Assembly: GCF_029854215.1 (NCBI RefSeq)
Contig: NZ_CP122961.1
Coordinates: 2,790,001 to 2,854,000 of the forward strand
Direction: 5' to 3'
Source of the DNA: Halomonas alkaliantarctica
GTDB lineage: Bacteria > Pseudomonadota > Gammaproteobacteria > Pseudomonadales > Halomonadaceae
DNA: 64,000 nucleotides
Shown here: piece by piece, positions 17,246 to 26,314 of the stretch
Layout: every line of letters begins with the position of its first letter
Position numbering within the stretch: position 1 is the first letter of the stretch
Program-made: the position numbers and the translations under genes
The notes under the pieces: generated by a model
The model's database searches: none
What the model saw: only the letters and a program-made list of their open reading frames with translations
Told to the model about the DNA's origin: nothing

Positions 17246-18814
17246 ATGTCCCTGGAAGAACTGCATCTTAATCTGCGCAACCTAATGAGCGATGACTACG
17301 ATCAGCTCAAGGCATTGATGGACGCCGTCTATCACGATATCGGCGGAGCATGGCCGAAGCGCACCATCGACAAACTAATCCAGGAATTTCCCGACGGCCA
17401 AATCGCTATTGAAGACGATGGCCTTCTGGTGGGCGTAGCGCTCACCGTCCAGGTGGATTACGACGAATTCTCCAACCCGCATAAGTACGATGACCTGATC
17501 GGCCATCGCGAGATCATCCTCAACGACGAGGATGGTGACGCTATGTACGGGCTGGATGTACTGATTCACCCGGATTACCGCGGTTATCGCCTGGGCCGCC
17601 GCCTTTACGAAGCGCGTAAAGAGCTGTGCCGCTCAATGAACCTGCGGGCGATTCTAGCCGGTGGACGCATTCCTGAGTACCACCAGCACGCCGATGAGCT
17701 CACCCCGGCTCAATACATTGATAAAGTTTCGCGTAAAGAGATCTACGATCCGATTCTCTCTTTCCAGCAGGCCAATGACTTCCAGGTAAAGCGCCTACTG
17801 CGCAAATATCTGCCGGAAGATGAGCAGTCACGAGGTTACGCCACCCTGCTGGAGTGGAACAACATTCTGTTTGAGCCCGCTGCCAGCGTGCTCGACAACA
17901 AACCGACCCAAGTACGGGTGGGGGCGGTGCAGTGGCAGATGCGTGAGTTTTCGTCGGTTGAAGCTGCGCTTCAGCAGATCGAGTACTTCGTAGATGCGCT
18001 CTCCGACTACCAGAGCGACTTTGCCGTTTTCCCAGAGCTGTTCAACGCACCGTTGATGGGCCTTCAGGATCGCGCTGCTCAGCAGGATCAAATGGGCGCG
18101 ATTCGCTTTTTGGCCGGTTTTACCGAGCGCTTTAAGTCTGAACTCTCGCGGATGGCGGTCTCCTACAATATCAATATTGTAGGCGGCTCGATGATTGAAG
18201 TGGGCGACGATGACCGACTCTACAACATCGCCTACCTGTTCCACCGCGACGGCACCGTTGAGCGCCAGGCCAAGCTGCACATTACGCCTCAAGAGCGCCG
18301 CGACTGGGTAATTGAAGGTGGAGACGAGCTACAGGTGTTCGATACAGACGCTGGCCGCGTAGGCATCTTGATCTGCTACGACGTGGAGTTTCCGGAACTT
18401 GGCCGACTGCTGGCCGACCAGGATATGGACATTCTGTTTGTGCCATTCTGGACTGACACTAAAAACGGTTACCTGCGCGTGCGCCATTGCAGCCAGGCAA
18501 GGGCAATCGAAAATGAGTGCTACGTGGTGCTCTGCGGCAGCGTCGGCAACCTGCCTTCGATTGAAAACCTGGATATCCAGTACGCTCAATCGGCTGTGTT
18601 CTCCCCTTCCGATTTCGCCTTCCCCCACGACGCGGTGCTGGCGGAAACCACGCCCAATACCGAGATGATCTTCTTCTCGGACTTGGATCTCACCCGTCTA
18701 ACGGTAGTACGTGCCGAAGGTTCGGTGACCAACCTTAAAGACCGCCGCAAGGATCTGTTTGATCTACGCTGGCGCGACTGGTCGTGGAAATCGGGTGCCA
18801 ATCTGGAAGATTGA
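17246..18814 (+). CDS. GNAT acetyltransferase-carbon-nitrogen hydrolase fusion
   Basis: This is a 522-aa two-domain enzyme. Residues about 1-205 form a GNAT N-acetyltransferase-like domain, with the acetyl-CoA loop in HPDYRGYRLGRRLYEARKEL. Residues about 225-515 form a nitrilase-superfamily amidohydrolase with the Glu-Lys-Cys triad: Glu in FAVFPELFNAP, Lys in RQAKLHITP, Cys in ILICYDVEFPE. This fusion is widespread in bacteria but its substrate is unknown. An acylated amine that is made or hydrolysed would fit both domains (inference). A strong bidirectional terminator follows. Confidence 0.9.
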   Translation: MSLEELHLNLRNLMSDDYDQLKALMDAVYHDIGGAWPKRTIDKLIQEFPDGQIAIEDDGLLVGVALTVQVDYDEFSNPHKYDDLIGHREIILNDEDGDAMYGLDVLIHPDYRGYRLGRRLYEARKELCRSMNLRAILAGGRIPEYHQHADELTPAQYIDKVSRKEIYDPILSFQQANDFQVKRLLRKYLPEDEQSRGYATLLEWNNILFEPAASVLDNKPTQVRVGAVQWQMREFSSVEAALQQIEYFVDALSDYQSDFAVFPELFNAPLMGLQDRAAQQDQMGAIRFLAGFTERFKSELSRMAVSYNINIVGGSMIEVGDDDRLYNIAYLFHRDGTVERQAKLHITPQERRDWVIEGGDELQVFDTDAGRVGILICYDVEFPELGRLLADQDMDILFVPFWTDTKNGYLRVRHCSQARAIENECYVVLCGSVGNLPSIENLDIQYAQSAVFSPSDFAFPHDAVLAETTPNTEMIFFSDLDLTRLTVVRAEGSVTNLKDRRKDLFDLRWRDWSWKSGANLED

Positions 18815-18836
18815 AGTGTTAGATGTAAGGTAAATT

Positions 18837-18866
18837 AAAAACGCCGCCCAATTGGGCGGCGTTTTT
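18837..18866. terminator. Bidirectional Rho-independent terminator
   Basis: AAAAACGCCGCCC-AATT-GGGCGGCGTTTTT is a perfect 13-bp stem with A- and T-tracts on both sides. It serves the nitrilase gene (plus strand) and the alkyltransferase-like gene (minus strand). Confidence 0.95.
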
Positions 18867-18890
18867 GTTTCTATAAGCGTTTTATATAGC

Positions 18891-19190
18891 TTAATCAGGC
18901 CAAACGAGGTGCGCAGGCACGCGGCCTTTGCCATCAAACAGAATACCCTCATCACGCAACTTACGATGTTGGCGCTCGGCGCCGCCGTGATCGGCAAGCT
19001 TCAACGACGATGCAATCACGCGATGCCATGGCAACTGGTGGCCATCTGGCAGGTGACGCATCGCCGAACCTACCATGCGTGGGGTGGCGCCTTCGGTCAT
19101 GGCGGCAATGCGGCCATAGGTCGTCACCCGACCCGGCGGAATCTGATCGACAATGGTGTAGATCTGTTCGAGTAATTCCGGCCGAGCCAT
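18891..19190 (-). CDS. Alkyltransferase-like protein (ATL, MGMT family)
   Basis: This 99-aa protein resembles the DNA-binding domain of O6-alkylguanine-DNA alkyltransferase (IPPGRVTTYGRIAAM, GSAMRHLP). The active-site PCHR motif is PWHRV, with Trp55 in place of the alkyl-accepting cysteine. That substitution defines ATL proteins such as E. coli YbaZ and yeast Atl1. They bind bulky O6-alkylguanine without repairing it and hand the lesion to nucleotide excision repair. It is a single gene ending at the shared terminator. Confidence 0.93.
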   Translation of the reverse strand: MARPELLEQIYTIVDQIPPGRVTTYGRIAAMTEGATPRMVGSAMRHLPDGHQLPWHRVIASSLKLADHGGAERQHRKLRDEGILFDGKGRVPAHLVWPD

Positions 19191-19231
19191 GTGATTATCC
19201 TTTTATTCCTTGAGAACACTTATGGGCGTGA

Positions 19232-19840
19232 TTATAGCCCCTCAACCAGTTGATCAATCGCCTGGAAAGCTTCTTTGATGGCGGCTTCGCGCTGCTGCTC
19301 GCCCATATTCAAGCCTTCAGCATAGACCACATGGGTATCTTTAATTCCCATCAGACCCAGCATGGCTTTGAGGTGCGGCGTTTGGCTATCCATTTCGGTG
19401 CCTGCGTACTGACCACCGCGCGCTGCCAGAATAATCGCTCGCTTGCCTTCCACCAACCCTTGCGGGCCGTTTTCGGTATAGCGGAACGTTTCACCGGCAC
19501 GCAGAATACGGTCAAACCACGCCTTCAGCTGTGAAGGAATACCCAGGTTGTACATCGGCACCGCAATCACCAGCACATCATTGGCGCGCAGCTCAGCCAG
19601 CAGTTCGTCCGAGCGCGCGGCTAACGCCTGCTGCTCGGCGGTACGCTCTGCGGCCGCCACTTGCCAGGTACCCAGTTCGCTAATATCCAGGTGGGGAAGC
19701 GAGTTTTTCACCACATCACGCTGGGTAACGTCGATATCGTTGCGGGCGCTCGCCTGCTCGACAAAGCGATTAGCCAGCGCATTGGATTGGCCGTTTTCAG
19801 CCAGAATAGAAGAGGTAATAACCAGAGCACGAGTCGTCAT
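19232..19840 (-). CDS. azoR: FMN-dependent NADH azoreductase
   Basis: This 202-aa flavodoxin-like quinone/azo-compound reductase is a homodimer with FMN. Features are the N-terminal ALVITSSILAENGQS loop for FMN phosphate, PMYNLGIPSQLKAWFDRI and ARGGQYAGTEMDSQTPHL. The frame is open to a TTG four codons earlier, but the ATG at 19840 is preceded by GGTG at suitable distance and fits family starts. E. coli AzoR protects against thiol and quinone stress. A TTCGATT-A-AATCGAA palindrome lies about 90 bp upstream. Confidence 0.92.
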   Translation of the reverse strand: MTTRALVITSSILAENGQSNALANRFVEQASARNDIDVTQRDVVKNSLPHLDISELGTWQVAAAERTAEQQALAARSDELLAELRANDVLVIAVPMYNLGIPSQLKAWFDRILRAGETFRYTENGPQGLVEGKRAIILAARGGQYAGTEMDSQTPHLKAMLGLMGIKDTHVVYAEGLNMGEQQREAAIKEAFQAIDQLVEGL

Positions 19841-19928
19841 TGAAAGCACCAAAATCGTATAGGGAAGGATTGGAGGCTATTCTACGGCGCTTTCCGATAA
19901 GCAAAAGCGCAATGTTTTCCGATTTGTA

Positions 19929-19943
19929 TTCGATTAAATCGAA
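19929..19943. promoter_or_regulatory. Operator-like palindrome upstream of azoR
   Basis: A perfect 15-bp palindrome (TTCGATT-A-AATCGAA) sits in the 181-bp gap between azoR and the next LysR gene. It is a plausible repressor or activator site for azoR; the binding protein is unknown. Confidence 0.45.
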
Positions 19944-20021
19944 TCAAATTGGGAATAACATCTGCTCTATTCTGATGGTGAGCAACGCGGCTCACGCCAA
20001 TACGCTTCAAGCCCTGGACCT

Positions 20022-20888
20022 TTACCCCATAGAATTATGTAGCCAACTCCACACCAGCGCGGCATCTTCGCTAACGTGGCGTCGGCTAGGGCGCACCAGC
20101 CAGAAGCGTTCATCGCTGAGCACACTGAGCTCAAAAGGCGCCACTAAATCGTTACGTTGCTCCATTAAGCGGCGGTGGGTTAGCGCGACCCCCCCACTCT
20201 GGCTAGCGAGCGCCAGCGTCATCACCTGGTTATCGCAAGTGAGCGACCAGCACTGCGCTTCCAGGTGAGCAACACCTGCTTCCTGCAGCCACCCCGGCCA
20301 CCCCACGCCAAAACCGACGGCGTGCAGCAGCGTATGCCCAGCCAGATCGCTCGGCGCAGTTAACGTCTCCGCCACTGCCTGCGAGCAAACAGGCAACAGT
20401 TGCTCTTCACCTAGCGGCTGCATTTCAACGCCCGTCCACTCCCCTTTGCCATAGCGAATCTCGATATCTGCGCCTTCGGGGCCAAAGTCATCGGGCCAGA
20501 TAGCACTCACTACGCGAATCGCCACCTGGGGGTGAGCCCGGTGGAAGGCAATTAAACGCGGCGCCAGCCACGTCTGCTGGATAACCGGCGTGGCACGCAG
20601 CGTCACCGGCTGCTCAGAAGTGCTGCCAAAGACCTCCAGGGTGCCCTCACTGATACGCGCAAAGGCATCGTGAATACTCGGCAGCCACGCCTGCCCGGCG
20701 GGAGTGAGCGTCAAGCTGCGGGCATGGCGCACAAAGAGCTTCTGCCCCACACGATCTTCCAACAGCCTGACGCGTTGGCTGATAGCCGCTTGGGTAACGC
20801 CCAGCTCATTGCCTGCGGCGGTAAAACTCAAGGTGCGCGCCGCAGATTCAAACGCCTGCAGCCATAATAAAGGCGGGAGCTGACTCAT
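20022..20888 (-). CDS. LysR-family regulator divergent from gamma-butyrobetaine dioxygenase
   Basis: This 288-aa LysR protein of the GcvA-like group opens with LPPLLWLQAFESAARTLSFTAAG and has the recognition helix region LGVTQAAISQRVRLLE. An effector-binding domain with TPVIQQTWLAPRL follows. It is transcribed divergently from the gamma-butyrobetaine dioxygenase gene across a 138-bp gap, the classic layout for a LysR regulator and its target. It probably responds to carnitine-pathway metabolites (inference). Confidence 0.82.
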   Translation of the reverse strand: MSQLPPLLWLQAFESAARTLSFTAAGNELGVTQAAISQRVRLLEDRVGQKLFVRHARSLTLTPAGQAWLPSIHDAFARISEGTLEVFGSTSEQPVTLRATPVIQQTWLAPRLIAFHRAHPQVAIRVVSAIWPDDFGPEGADIEIRYGKGEWTGVEMQPLGEEQLLPVCSQAVAETLTAPSDLAGHTLLHAVGFGVGWPGWLQEAGVAHLEAQCWSLTCDNQVMTLALASQSGGVALTHRRLMEQRNDLVAPFELSVLSDERFWLVRPSRRHVSEDAALVWSWLHNSMG

Positions 20889-21026
20889 GAAAAAGTGACC
20901 TATAAATTAAATGATGTCTTAGGGGTCAGATTAATCGTTTGTCACTGCCGTTGCTACTCCGCATCCTAGACAGCATCAACGCACACCCCTTATAGAATGC
21001 CACTAAGGGAGCGAATCGGAGTTTTA

Positions 21027-22208
21027 ATGAATAGCGCAGCACAGACCACACCCACGACACCTCATTCCCACGCCCCTGAGATGGGCGAATTAAGTCCTTA
21101 TCAAGCGGGCCCGGTACTCACTCAAGCGATGCTTGTCCACAATGGCGTTGGCCTTGAGTGGCAAGACGGTCAACAAACCACCCTACCCCTGCTTTGGCTG
21201 CGCGACCATTGCGCCTGTCCGGCCTGCCGTCATCCGCAGACCCGCGAAAGACTCTACCTGCCGCTTGACCCCATCACAGAGCCACCCAGCGTTGCGCTAC
21301 AGGATGGACATTTACACCTGACCTGGCAGGACGGTCATGTCAGCGCCTTTCATAGCGGCTGGCTTTATCAGCGCCGCCCGGAAGCCAAGCTGGCGTCTGC
21401 GGTACCCGATACTCAGCCATGGGTCGACCACTTCACTCCCGAGCGCATCCGCCACAGCGATTTTCTAACACCGCAGGGCGAAAAAGCCTGGCTAACCGCC
21501 ATGTTACGCGACGGACTGGCACTGATTACCGACGGCCCATTGGTAGAAGAGGAAGTGAGCCGCTTGGCTGAACGTATTGGGCCCCTGCGCGCCACCAATT
21601 TTGGCGCCCGTTTCGATGTGCGCTCCAAACCCAATCCCAATAACGCGGCGTATACCGCCGTGGGTTTGCCGCTGCATATCGATCTGCCCAACTGGCGCCA
21701 ACCGCCAGACATTCAGTTGCTCTACTGCCTGCAAAACGGCGCCAGCGGCGGTGAGTCGCTGTTCGCCGATGGAGCGCGTGTTGTGGAAGCTTTGCGCCAG
21801 CAAGATCCGGCGGCGCTTGCCATTCTCAGCGAGACGCCGATTGATTTTCGCTTTCAGGATGAAACCCACGATATTTCTATGCGGGCGCCGGTGATCACTC
21901 TGGATAGTGCAGGCAATCTGGTCGAGATGCGCTTGAACAACTGGATTCGCGATGCCCTGCACCTGCCGGTTGAGCAGATGGACGCCTGGTACAGCGCCTA
22001 CTCGCTACTGTGGAAGCTATTTCACAGCGAAGCGCACCAGTTGGAGTTCACGCTTCGCCCTGGGCAGATGGTCGCTTTTGATAACCGCCGCGTACTTCAC
22101 GGACGGCGCGAGTTCGATCCCAACAGCGGCGCACGCCACCTGCAGGGCACCTATTTAGACCGCGATATGCTGGCTTCACGCCTTCGCGTGCTAGCCCGCA
22201 ACGATTAA
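21027..22208 (+). CDS. Gamma-butyrobetaine dioxygenase
   Basis: This 393-aa Fe(II)/2-oxoglutarate-dependent oxygenase hydroxylates gamma-butyrobetaine to L-carnitine. The N-terminal DUF971-like zinc domain shows LLWLRDHCACPACRHP, with Cys62, Cys64, Cys67 and a distal His as in characterised enzymes. The TauD-type double-stranded helix carries the HxD pair in LPLHIDLPNW and the distal His in FDNRRVLHGRREF. The start is the ATG at 21027, with CGGAG 6 nt before it, rather than the upstream in-frame ATG at 20997. The next gene encodes a betaine/carnitine-type binding protein. Confidence 0.88.
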   Translation: MNSAAQTTPTTPHSHAPEMGELSPYQAGPVLTQAMLVHNGVGLEWQDGQQTTLPLLWLRDHCACPACRHPQTRERLYLPLDPITEPPSVALQDGHLHLTWQDGHVSAFHSGWLYQRRPEAKLASAVPDTQPWVDHFTPERIRHSDFLTPQGEKAWLTAMLRDGLALITDGPLVEEEVSRLAERIGPLRATNFGARFDVRSKPNPNNAAYTAVGLPLHIDLPNWRQPPDIQLLYCLQNGASGGESLFADGARVVEALRQQDPAALAILSETPIDFRFQDETHDISMRAPVITLDSAGNLVEMRLNNWIRDALHLPVEQMDAWYSAYSLLWKLFHSEAHQLEFTLRPGQMVAFDNRRVLHGRREFDPNSGARHLQGTYLDRDMLASRLRVLARND

Positions 22209-22269
22209 CGCGGCACTCGTCCTATCTAACAACAACACCTATCTGACAAAAACCTAGCAAGGAGATCGT

Positions 22270-23208
22270 ATGACACATCTTAAACCTCTCGCCTCTGGCA
22301 TTGCTCTCGCTACCACCGCGCTATTCGCATCAGCAGCCCAAGCCGATGACCAAACCCTTGATTTTGGTGTGCCCGCCTGGCCCGGCATTACGGTAAAAAG
22401 CGCTATTGCCGAGCAGCTATTGAACCCGCTGGGCTACGAAACCAGCACCCAGGAAATCGGCCTGCAGGTGATTTACCAAGGGATCGAAAGCGGTGATATC
22501 GACGCCTTCTTAGGCGCCTGGCTGCCTGCCCAGCTTGAGATGTTCGATCCCCGCAAGGAGTCGGGTGTACTCATTGATGTGGCGAATAACGTCGATGGTG
22601 CGCAAATGACCCTGGCAGTGCCGGAATATCTGTATGAGAGCGGCATTCAAAGCTTTGCTGATTTAGACGCAAACCGCGACCAGTTCGAAGGTGAAATCTA
22701 TGGCTTCGGTGCGGGCTCCGCTGCCAGCGAAATTCTCCACAACGCTATTGATAACGACACCTGGGGATTAGGTGACTGGCAAGTCGTCGATACCAGTGAA
22801 GTGGGCATGCTTTCCGCTGCACGTGATGCGATCTCTCGGCAAGAGCCAATCGTCTGGGTAGGCTGGACGCCCCACTGGATGAACCTTGAACTGCCCATGC
22901 GCTACCTGGAAGATCCTGAAGACCTGTTCGGTGAGAACAATGGTGAAAGCGATGTGCTAACGCTGCTGCGCAGTGACTACGCTGAAGCCAACCCCAACGT
23001 CGTGACCTTCTTTGAGCAGTTTACTTTCTCTGCCGAAGAGCAGAGCTGGATGATTCAGGCGTTTGGACAGGAAGAGCAAGACCTTGCCGACGTCGCCGAA
23101 CAGTGGATCAACGACCACCCAGAGCGCATTGAAGCCATGCTCGCGGACGTCACGACCACCGACGGTGACCCTGCCTGGCCGGTCATTGAAGCCCAGCTCA
23201 ACAACTAA
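22270..23208 (+). CDS. ABC transporter substrate-binding protein, betaine/carnitine type
   Basis: This 312-aa protein has a Sec signal peptide cleaved after AAQA (about residue 25). It belongs to the ProX/OpuAC family (CaiX/ChoX-like), which captures quaternary amines in an aromatic box. Trp-rich segments (VPAWPGITV, FLGAWLPAQ, WVGWTPHWM) supply such residues. No permease or ATPase gene accompanies it, so it must share an ABC core encoded elsewhere, as CaiX and CbcX do in Pseudomonas. Its position 61 bp after the dioxygenase suggests carnitine or gamma-butyrobetaine as ligand (inference). Confidence 0.87.
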   Translation: MTHLKPLASGIALATTALFASAAQADDQTLDFGVPAWPGITVKSAIAEQLLNPLGYETSTQEIGLQVIYQGIESGDIDAFLGAWLPAQLEMFDPRKESGVLIDVANNVDGAQMTLAVPEYLYESGIQSFADLDANRDQFEGEIYGFGAGSAASEILHNAIDNDTWGLGDWQVVDTSEVGMLSAARDAISRQEPIVWVGWTPHWMNLELPMRYLEDPEDLFGENNGESDVLTLLRSDYAEANPNVVTFFEQFTFSAEEQSWMIQAFGQEEQDLADVAEQWINDHPERIEAMLADVTTTDGDPAWPVIEAQLNN

Positions 23209-23265
23209 TCAAACGTTGATGAGCTAGTGCGCTTAGCGTAAAAAGCACCTTCATCCCATCGGACG

Positions 23266-23290
23266 GCTAGCGTATGCTAGCGCTTTTTTA
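23266..23290 (+). terminator. Terminator of the binding-protein gene
   Basis: GCTAGC-GTAT-GCTAGC followed by GCTTTTTT. An outer pair CCCATCGG/CCGATGGG flanks it, and the right arm covers the ribosome site of the next gene, so the longer stem could affect translation of the TVP38 gene. Confidence 0.75.
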
Positions 23291-23306
23291 GCCGATGGGA
23301 GTGGGC

Positions 23307-24011
23307 ATGTCGCGGACATTGAGCAAAGGCGTTGGCCTGCTGGTAGTCGTCGTGCTTCTCGGCATTATGTGGCATTTGCTACAGCGCTACGACCTGCTGA
23401 CCCAGGCGCGCCTTGCCGAGTTTATCGATTACATTCGCCAGTGGCGTACCGCGCCCTGGATGTTTGCCGCGGTCATGGCCACTTACGCCAGCGCCCTGCT
23501 GGTGATGTTTCCGCTTAGCCTACTGGTAGTAGTGACAGGCTTACTGTTTGGCCCGACATGGGGGCTGGCGTACGCCACCCTGGGTACATTGACCTCATCG
23601 ATTGTGTCTTATTGGGTAGGCCGCTGGCTTGGCCGCGAGGCGCTTATGCGCTACGGCGGACGCCATCTGCGCGGTCTCTCCGGCTACTTGTCTCGACGTG
23701 GTATCCGGACAATGACGGTGATTAACCTGCTGCCGCTCGCCCCATTCACGCTCACCAATATGCTGGCGGGCGCTTTTCACCTTAAGTTTCGCGACTATAT
23801 GATCGGCTCCACCCTGGGCATCGTGCCTGGGCTGGCAGCGGTGATTTTATTGGGCAGCCAGTTAGGCGCGCTGTTTACCGCGGCCTCATCAAAAGATCTC
23901 ATCCTTGCGGGCGTTGGGCTCACCGCCGGAGTTGGCCTTTTAATAGGTCTCAAACGCTATGCCAACCGGCGCCAAGCTTCGAAAAAGCAGCCTCACCGCG
24001 AAGGCGAGTGA
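23307..24011 (+). CDS. TVP38/TMEM64 family membrane protein
   Basis: This 234-aa inner-membrane protein of the DedA/SNARE-associated superfamily has about five to six membrane segments. The central domain has the family pattern GLLFGPTWGLAYATLGTLTSS and YWVGRWLGREAL, then NLLPLAPFTLTNMLAGA. Family members act in membrane lipid or envelope homeostasis, and a specific substrate is not known. The start is taken at the ATG at 23307 (GGGAG 5 nt upstream) rather than the ATG 12 bp earlier. Its 3' end overlaps the convergent glycosyltransferase gene by 19 bp. Confidence 0.85.
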   Translation: MSRTLSKGVGLLVVVVLLGIMWHLLQRYDLLTQARLAEFIDYIRQWRTAPWMFAAVMATYASALLVMFPLSLLVVVTGLLFGPTWGLAYATLGTLTSSIVSYWVGRWLGREALMRYGGRHLRGLSGYLSRRGIRTMTVINLLPLAPFTLTNMLAGAFHLKFRDYMIGSTLGIVPGLAAVILLGSQLGALFTAASSKDLILAGVGLTAGVGLLIGLKRYANRRQASKKQPHREGE

Positions 24012-26239
24012 TATTTAGCCAACACTTCCGCGTAAAAAGTTGCCACCGCTGAGGCAAAGTTCTTAATATCAAACTCCTCGGCAAAGTGGCTGGCCTGCTT
24101 ACCCAACTGCTGGCGTAGCTCTGCATTATCTTTCAACGCCACGACCTTCTGCCCCCACGCCTGACGATTTTGCGGCGTTTTGAAACCGTTTACCCCCTGG
24201 CGCACTACGTCATCAATCCCGCTGGAGCGCACCGCCACCACCGGCAATCCCGCTGACATCGCCTCAAGAATCACCATGCCCTGGGTTTCCGATGTGGAGG
24301 CAAACACAAACACATCGCCTAGGTGGTAATAAAGCGCCATCCGGTCAGGCGGTACCGCGCCCACCAAGGTTGCCTGCGAGGTTAGTTTCAAAGTGTCGAT
24401 CCGGGTTTGAATCGCCTCGCGATCCGGCCCATCGCCAATCAGTAGCAGATGAAGATCATCGTGCCCCTGTGCCTTAAGCTCGGCGAGGGCTTCCAGCATA
24501 AAGCCGATGTTTTTCTCTTTGCTAATCCGCGAGACGCTGACCAATATTTTACTGGAAGGGTCGACACCTAATTGCTCGCGCAACGCCGCCAGCTCACTCT
24601 CTTCAACGTGGGAAAAACGCGCGACATCTATCCCTGTCGGCTGCACCAGCGTAGGCGTTTTCACCCCAATCATGCGTAGATACTCCTCGGCGGAGTGGGT
24701 GGGCACAATCACCCCTTGGCAGCGGTTAGAAAAGCGTTTGATCAGGTAGTGCGAGATCAGATTGCGAAACAGCGCGCCGGGCAATGGCACGAAGTGGGCA
24801 TAGTGCTCCAGGCGGGTGTGATAGGTGTAAATCACGGGCACCTGAAGCCGACGCCCCATAAACAGCCCCATGGAGCCTAGCCAGAAAGGGTGGTGAACGT
24901 GAATAAGATCCGGTTTGAATGCCCGTAGGCAGCGGCGAAAACGAACACTGAACGGGTTGGTTAACCGGAATTCACCCTTTTGACCAAATGCCATCAGCGT
25001 AGGGATGCGCTTGATAGAGCTGTCGTCTTGCCACGCTTCTCGATAGCGCGGCACTAACAGCTGGATGGCATGGCCTAGATCGCGTAAGCCATTGCACAGG
25101 CGATCCACCGACACCGACACCCCGGAAACAAACGGGAAGTAGTTATTGGATACCATCGCCACCCGCAGCGACTTATCCAGAAAAGGCGTCGGGTCAATAT
25201 CGAAATCGGGGTAGTAGTCGCGGTCTTCGAAAATCAGCCGATGTAAGCGCAGCGCGAGCAGCGTCAACACACCTACAATCAGCAAAAACCGCGTATAGCT
25301 GACGTAGAAAAACGCATACACCGTGGAAGCCACGCTACTCAACATCCGCCACCAGCCGGGGCTATCTACGTTTAAACGCACGGGGGCAATGGCAACATTC
25401 TCGCCCTCTACATCGACGATGACATAGTGATGAAAGCTGCTATCGGCATCGATGAGGATGCCCCCCGCGCCTCCGGTGGTCACGTAATCCACGCCGTTAA
25501 TCGTCTGCTGGGAAAAGAGCGTTAAGTTGGCGGAAAATACGGTATCAACAGCATGCTCCTCCGCCAGCGCCATAATGCCATCGGCTAAGCGGGGGTCATT
25601 AAGGTAATTGTTTGCTTCAAACAATGGCGCGTCGTTCACGACGTTGTGCAACGGCAAGCCAACAAACAAAAATTTATGCTGTGCTTCTGAGGCCGTGAGC
25701 TCCCGAGATAACCAATCAAGCTGCCAAGAGGTGGAGGATTTGCCGGTACCGTCAAGAAAGATAAAGTGGCTATTCCCCGCTACAAAGGAGTAAAAATGTG
25801 GGCCAAAATATTCATAAAACAGGTAACTACCAAAATCACTATCTTCGTTTTCACCGTAGGTGAGTAAATAAGGAACATTGAGCTGCTCCAGACTCTGATA
25901 GATGGCCTGGTAGCTCTCCTGTCGCCCTCCATTCACGGCATTTCCCGCGGAAATCAAAAAGTCGATGCCGCCCTGATTGATGAGTGGCACGATCTCATCT
26001 TGAAACACGGTCACTGAGTTATTGATATTGCCCACCACCGCAAATCGGTAGTCGGTTCGCTCCCTCAATGTCTCGCGAATATCAGCCACTTCAAGGGTAT
26101 GCACGGACTCAAATTTTGGCTCTGCCACATACAACCAAATTTGATGGGCAATCAGCCCAACCACCAGGGCGAGATTAAGATAGAAGAACAGCCGCAACCA
26201 GCGCTGGCGGGAAAGGCGAAGAAAGGAGCGTCGTGGCAT
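23993..26239 (-). CDS. Glycosyltransferase family 4 with N-terminal metallophosphatase-like domain
   Basis: This is a 748-aa fusion. A membrane segment at about 15-37 is followed by a calcineurin-like fold (about 64-290), a second membrane segment (about 310-335) and a GT4/GT-B glycosyltransferase (about 355-745). The transferase shows VSNNYFPFVSGVSVSVDRL, HVHHPFWLGS, VSRISKEKNIGFMLEAL and the nucleotide-sugar ETQGMVILEAMSAG motif. It resembles diacylglycerol and mannosyl transferases that make glycolipids. In the phosphatase-like part all the usual ligand motifs are altered: GNIN (70-73), GNAV (99-102), GENED (129-133) and SANLT where GHxH is expected. It is therefore probably non-catalytic. 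Confidence 0.82.
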   Translation of the reverse strand: MPRRSFLRLSRQRWLRLFFYLNLALVVGLIAHQIWLYVAEPKFESVHTLEVADIRETLRERTDYRFAVVGNINNSVTVFQDEIVPLINQGGIDFLISAGNAVNGGRQESYQAIYQSLEQLNVPYLLTYGENEDSDFGSYLFYEYFGPHFYSFVAGNSHFIFLDGTGKSSTSWQLDWLSRELTASEAQHKFLFVGLPLHNVVNDAPLFEANNYLNDPRLADGIMALAEEHAVDTVFSANLTLFSQQTINGVDYVTTGGAGGILIDADSSFHHYVIVDVEGENVAIAPVRLNVDSPGWWRMLSSVASTVYAFFYVSYTRFLLIVGVLTLLALRLHRLIFEDRDYYPDFDIDPTPFLDKSLRVAMVSNNYFPFVSGVSVSVDRLCNGLRDLGHAIQLLVPRYREAWQDDSSIKRIPTLMAFGQKGEFRLTNPFSVRFRRCLRAFKPDLIHVHHPFWLGSMGLFMGRRLQVPVIYTYHTRLEHYAHFVPLPGALFRNLISHYLIKRFSNRCQGVIVPTHSAEEYLRMIGVKTPTLVQPTGIDVARFSHVEESELAALREQLGVDPSSKILVSVSRISKEKNIGFMLEALAELKAQGHDDLHLLLIGDGPDREAIQTRIDTLKLTSQATLVGAVPPDRMALYYHLGDVFVFASTSETQGMVILEAMSAGLPVVAVRSSGIDDVVRQGVNGFKTPQNRQAWGQKVVALKDNAELRQQLGKQASHFAEEFDIKNFASAVATFYAEVLAKYHSPSR

Positions 26240-26314
26240 TTAAAAGCGCTTTTCAATGATAGAAATGGATACCTGCCACTATACAGCAACGCTAAGTCGA
26301 GGTGGCGCCCCTGG

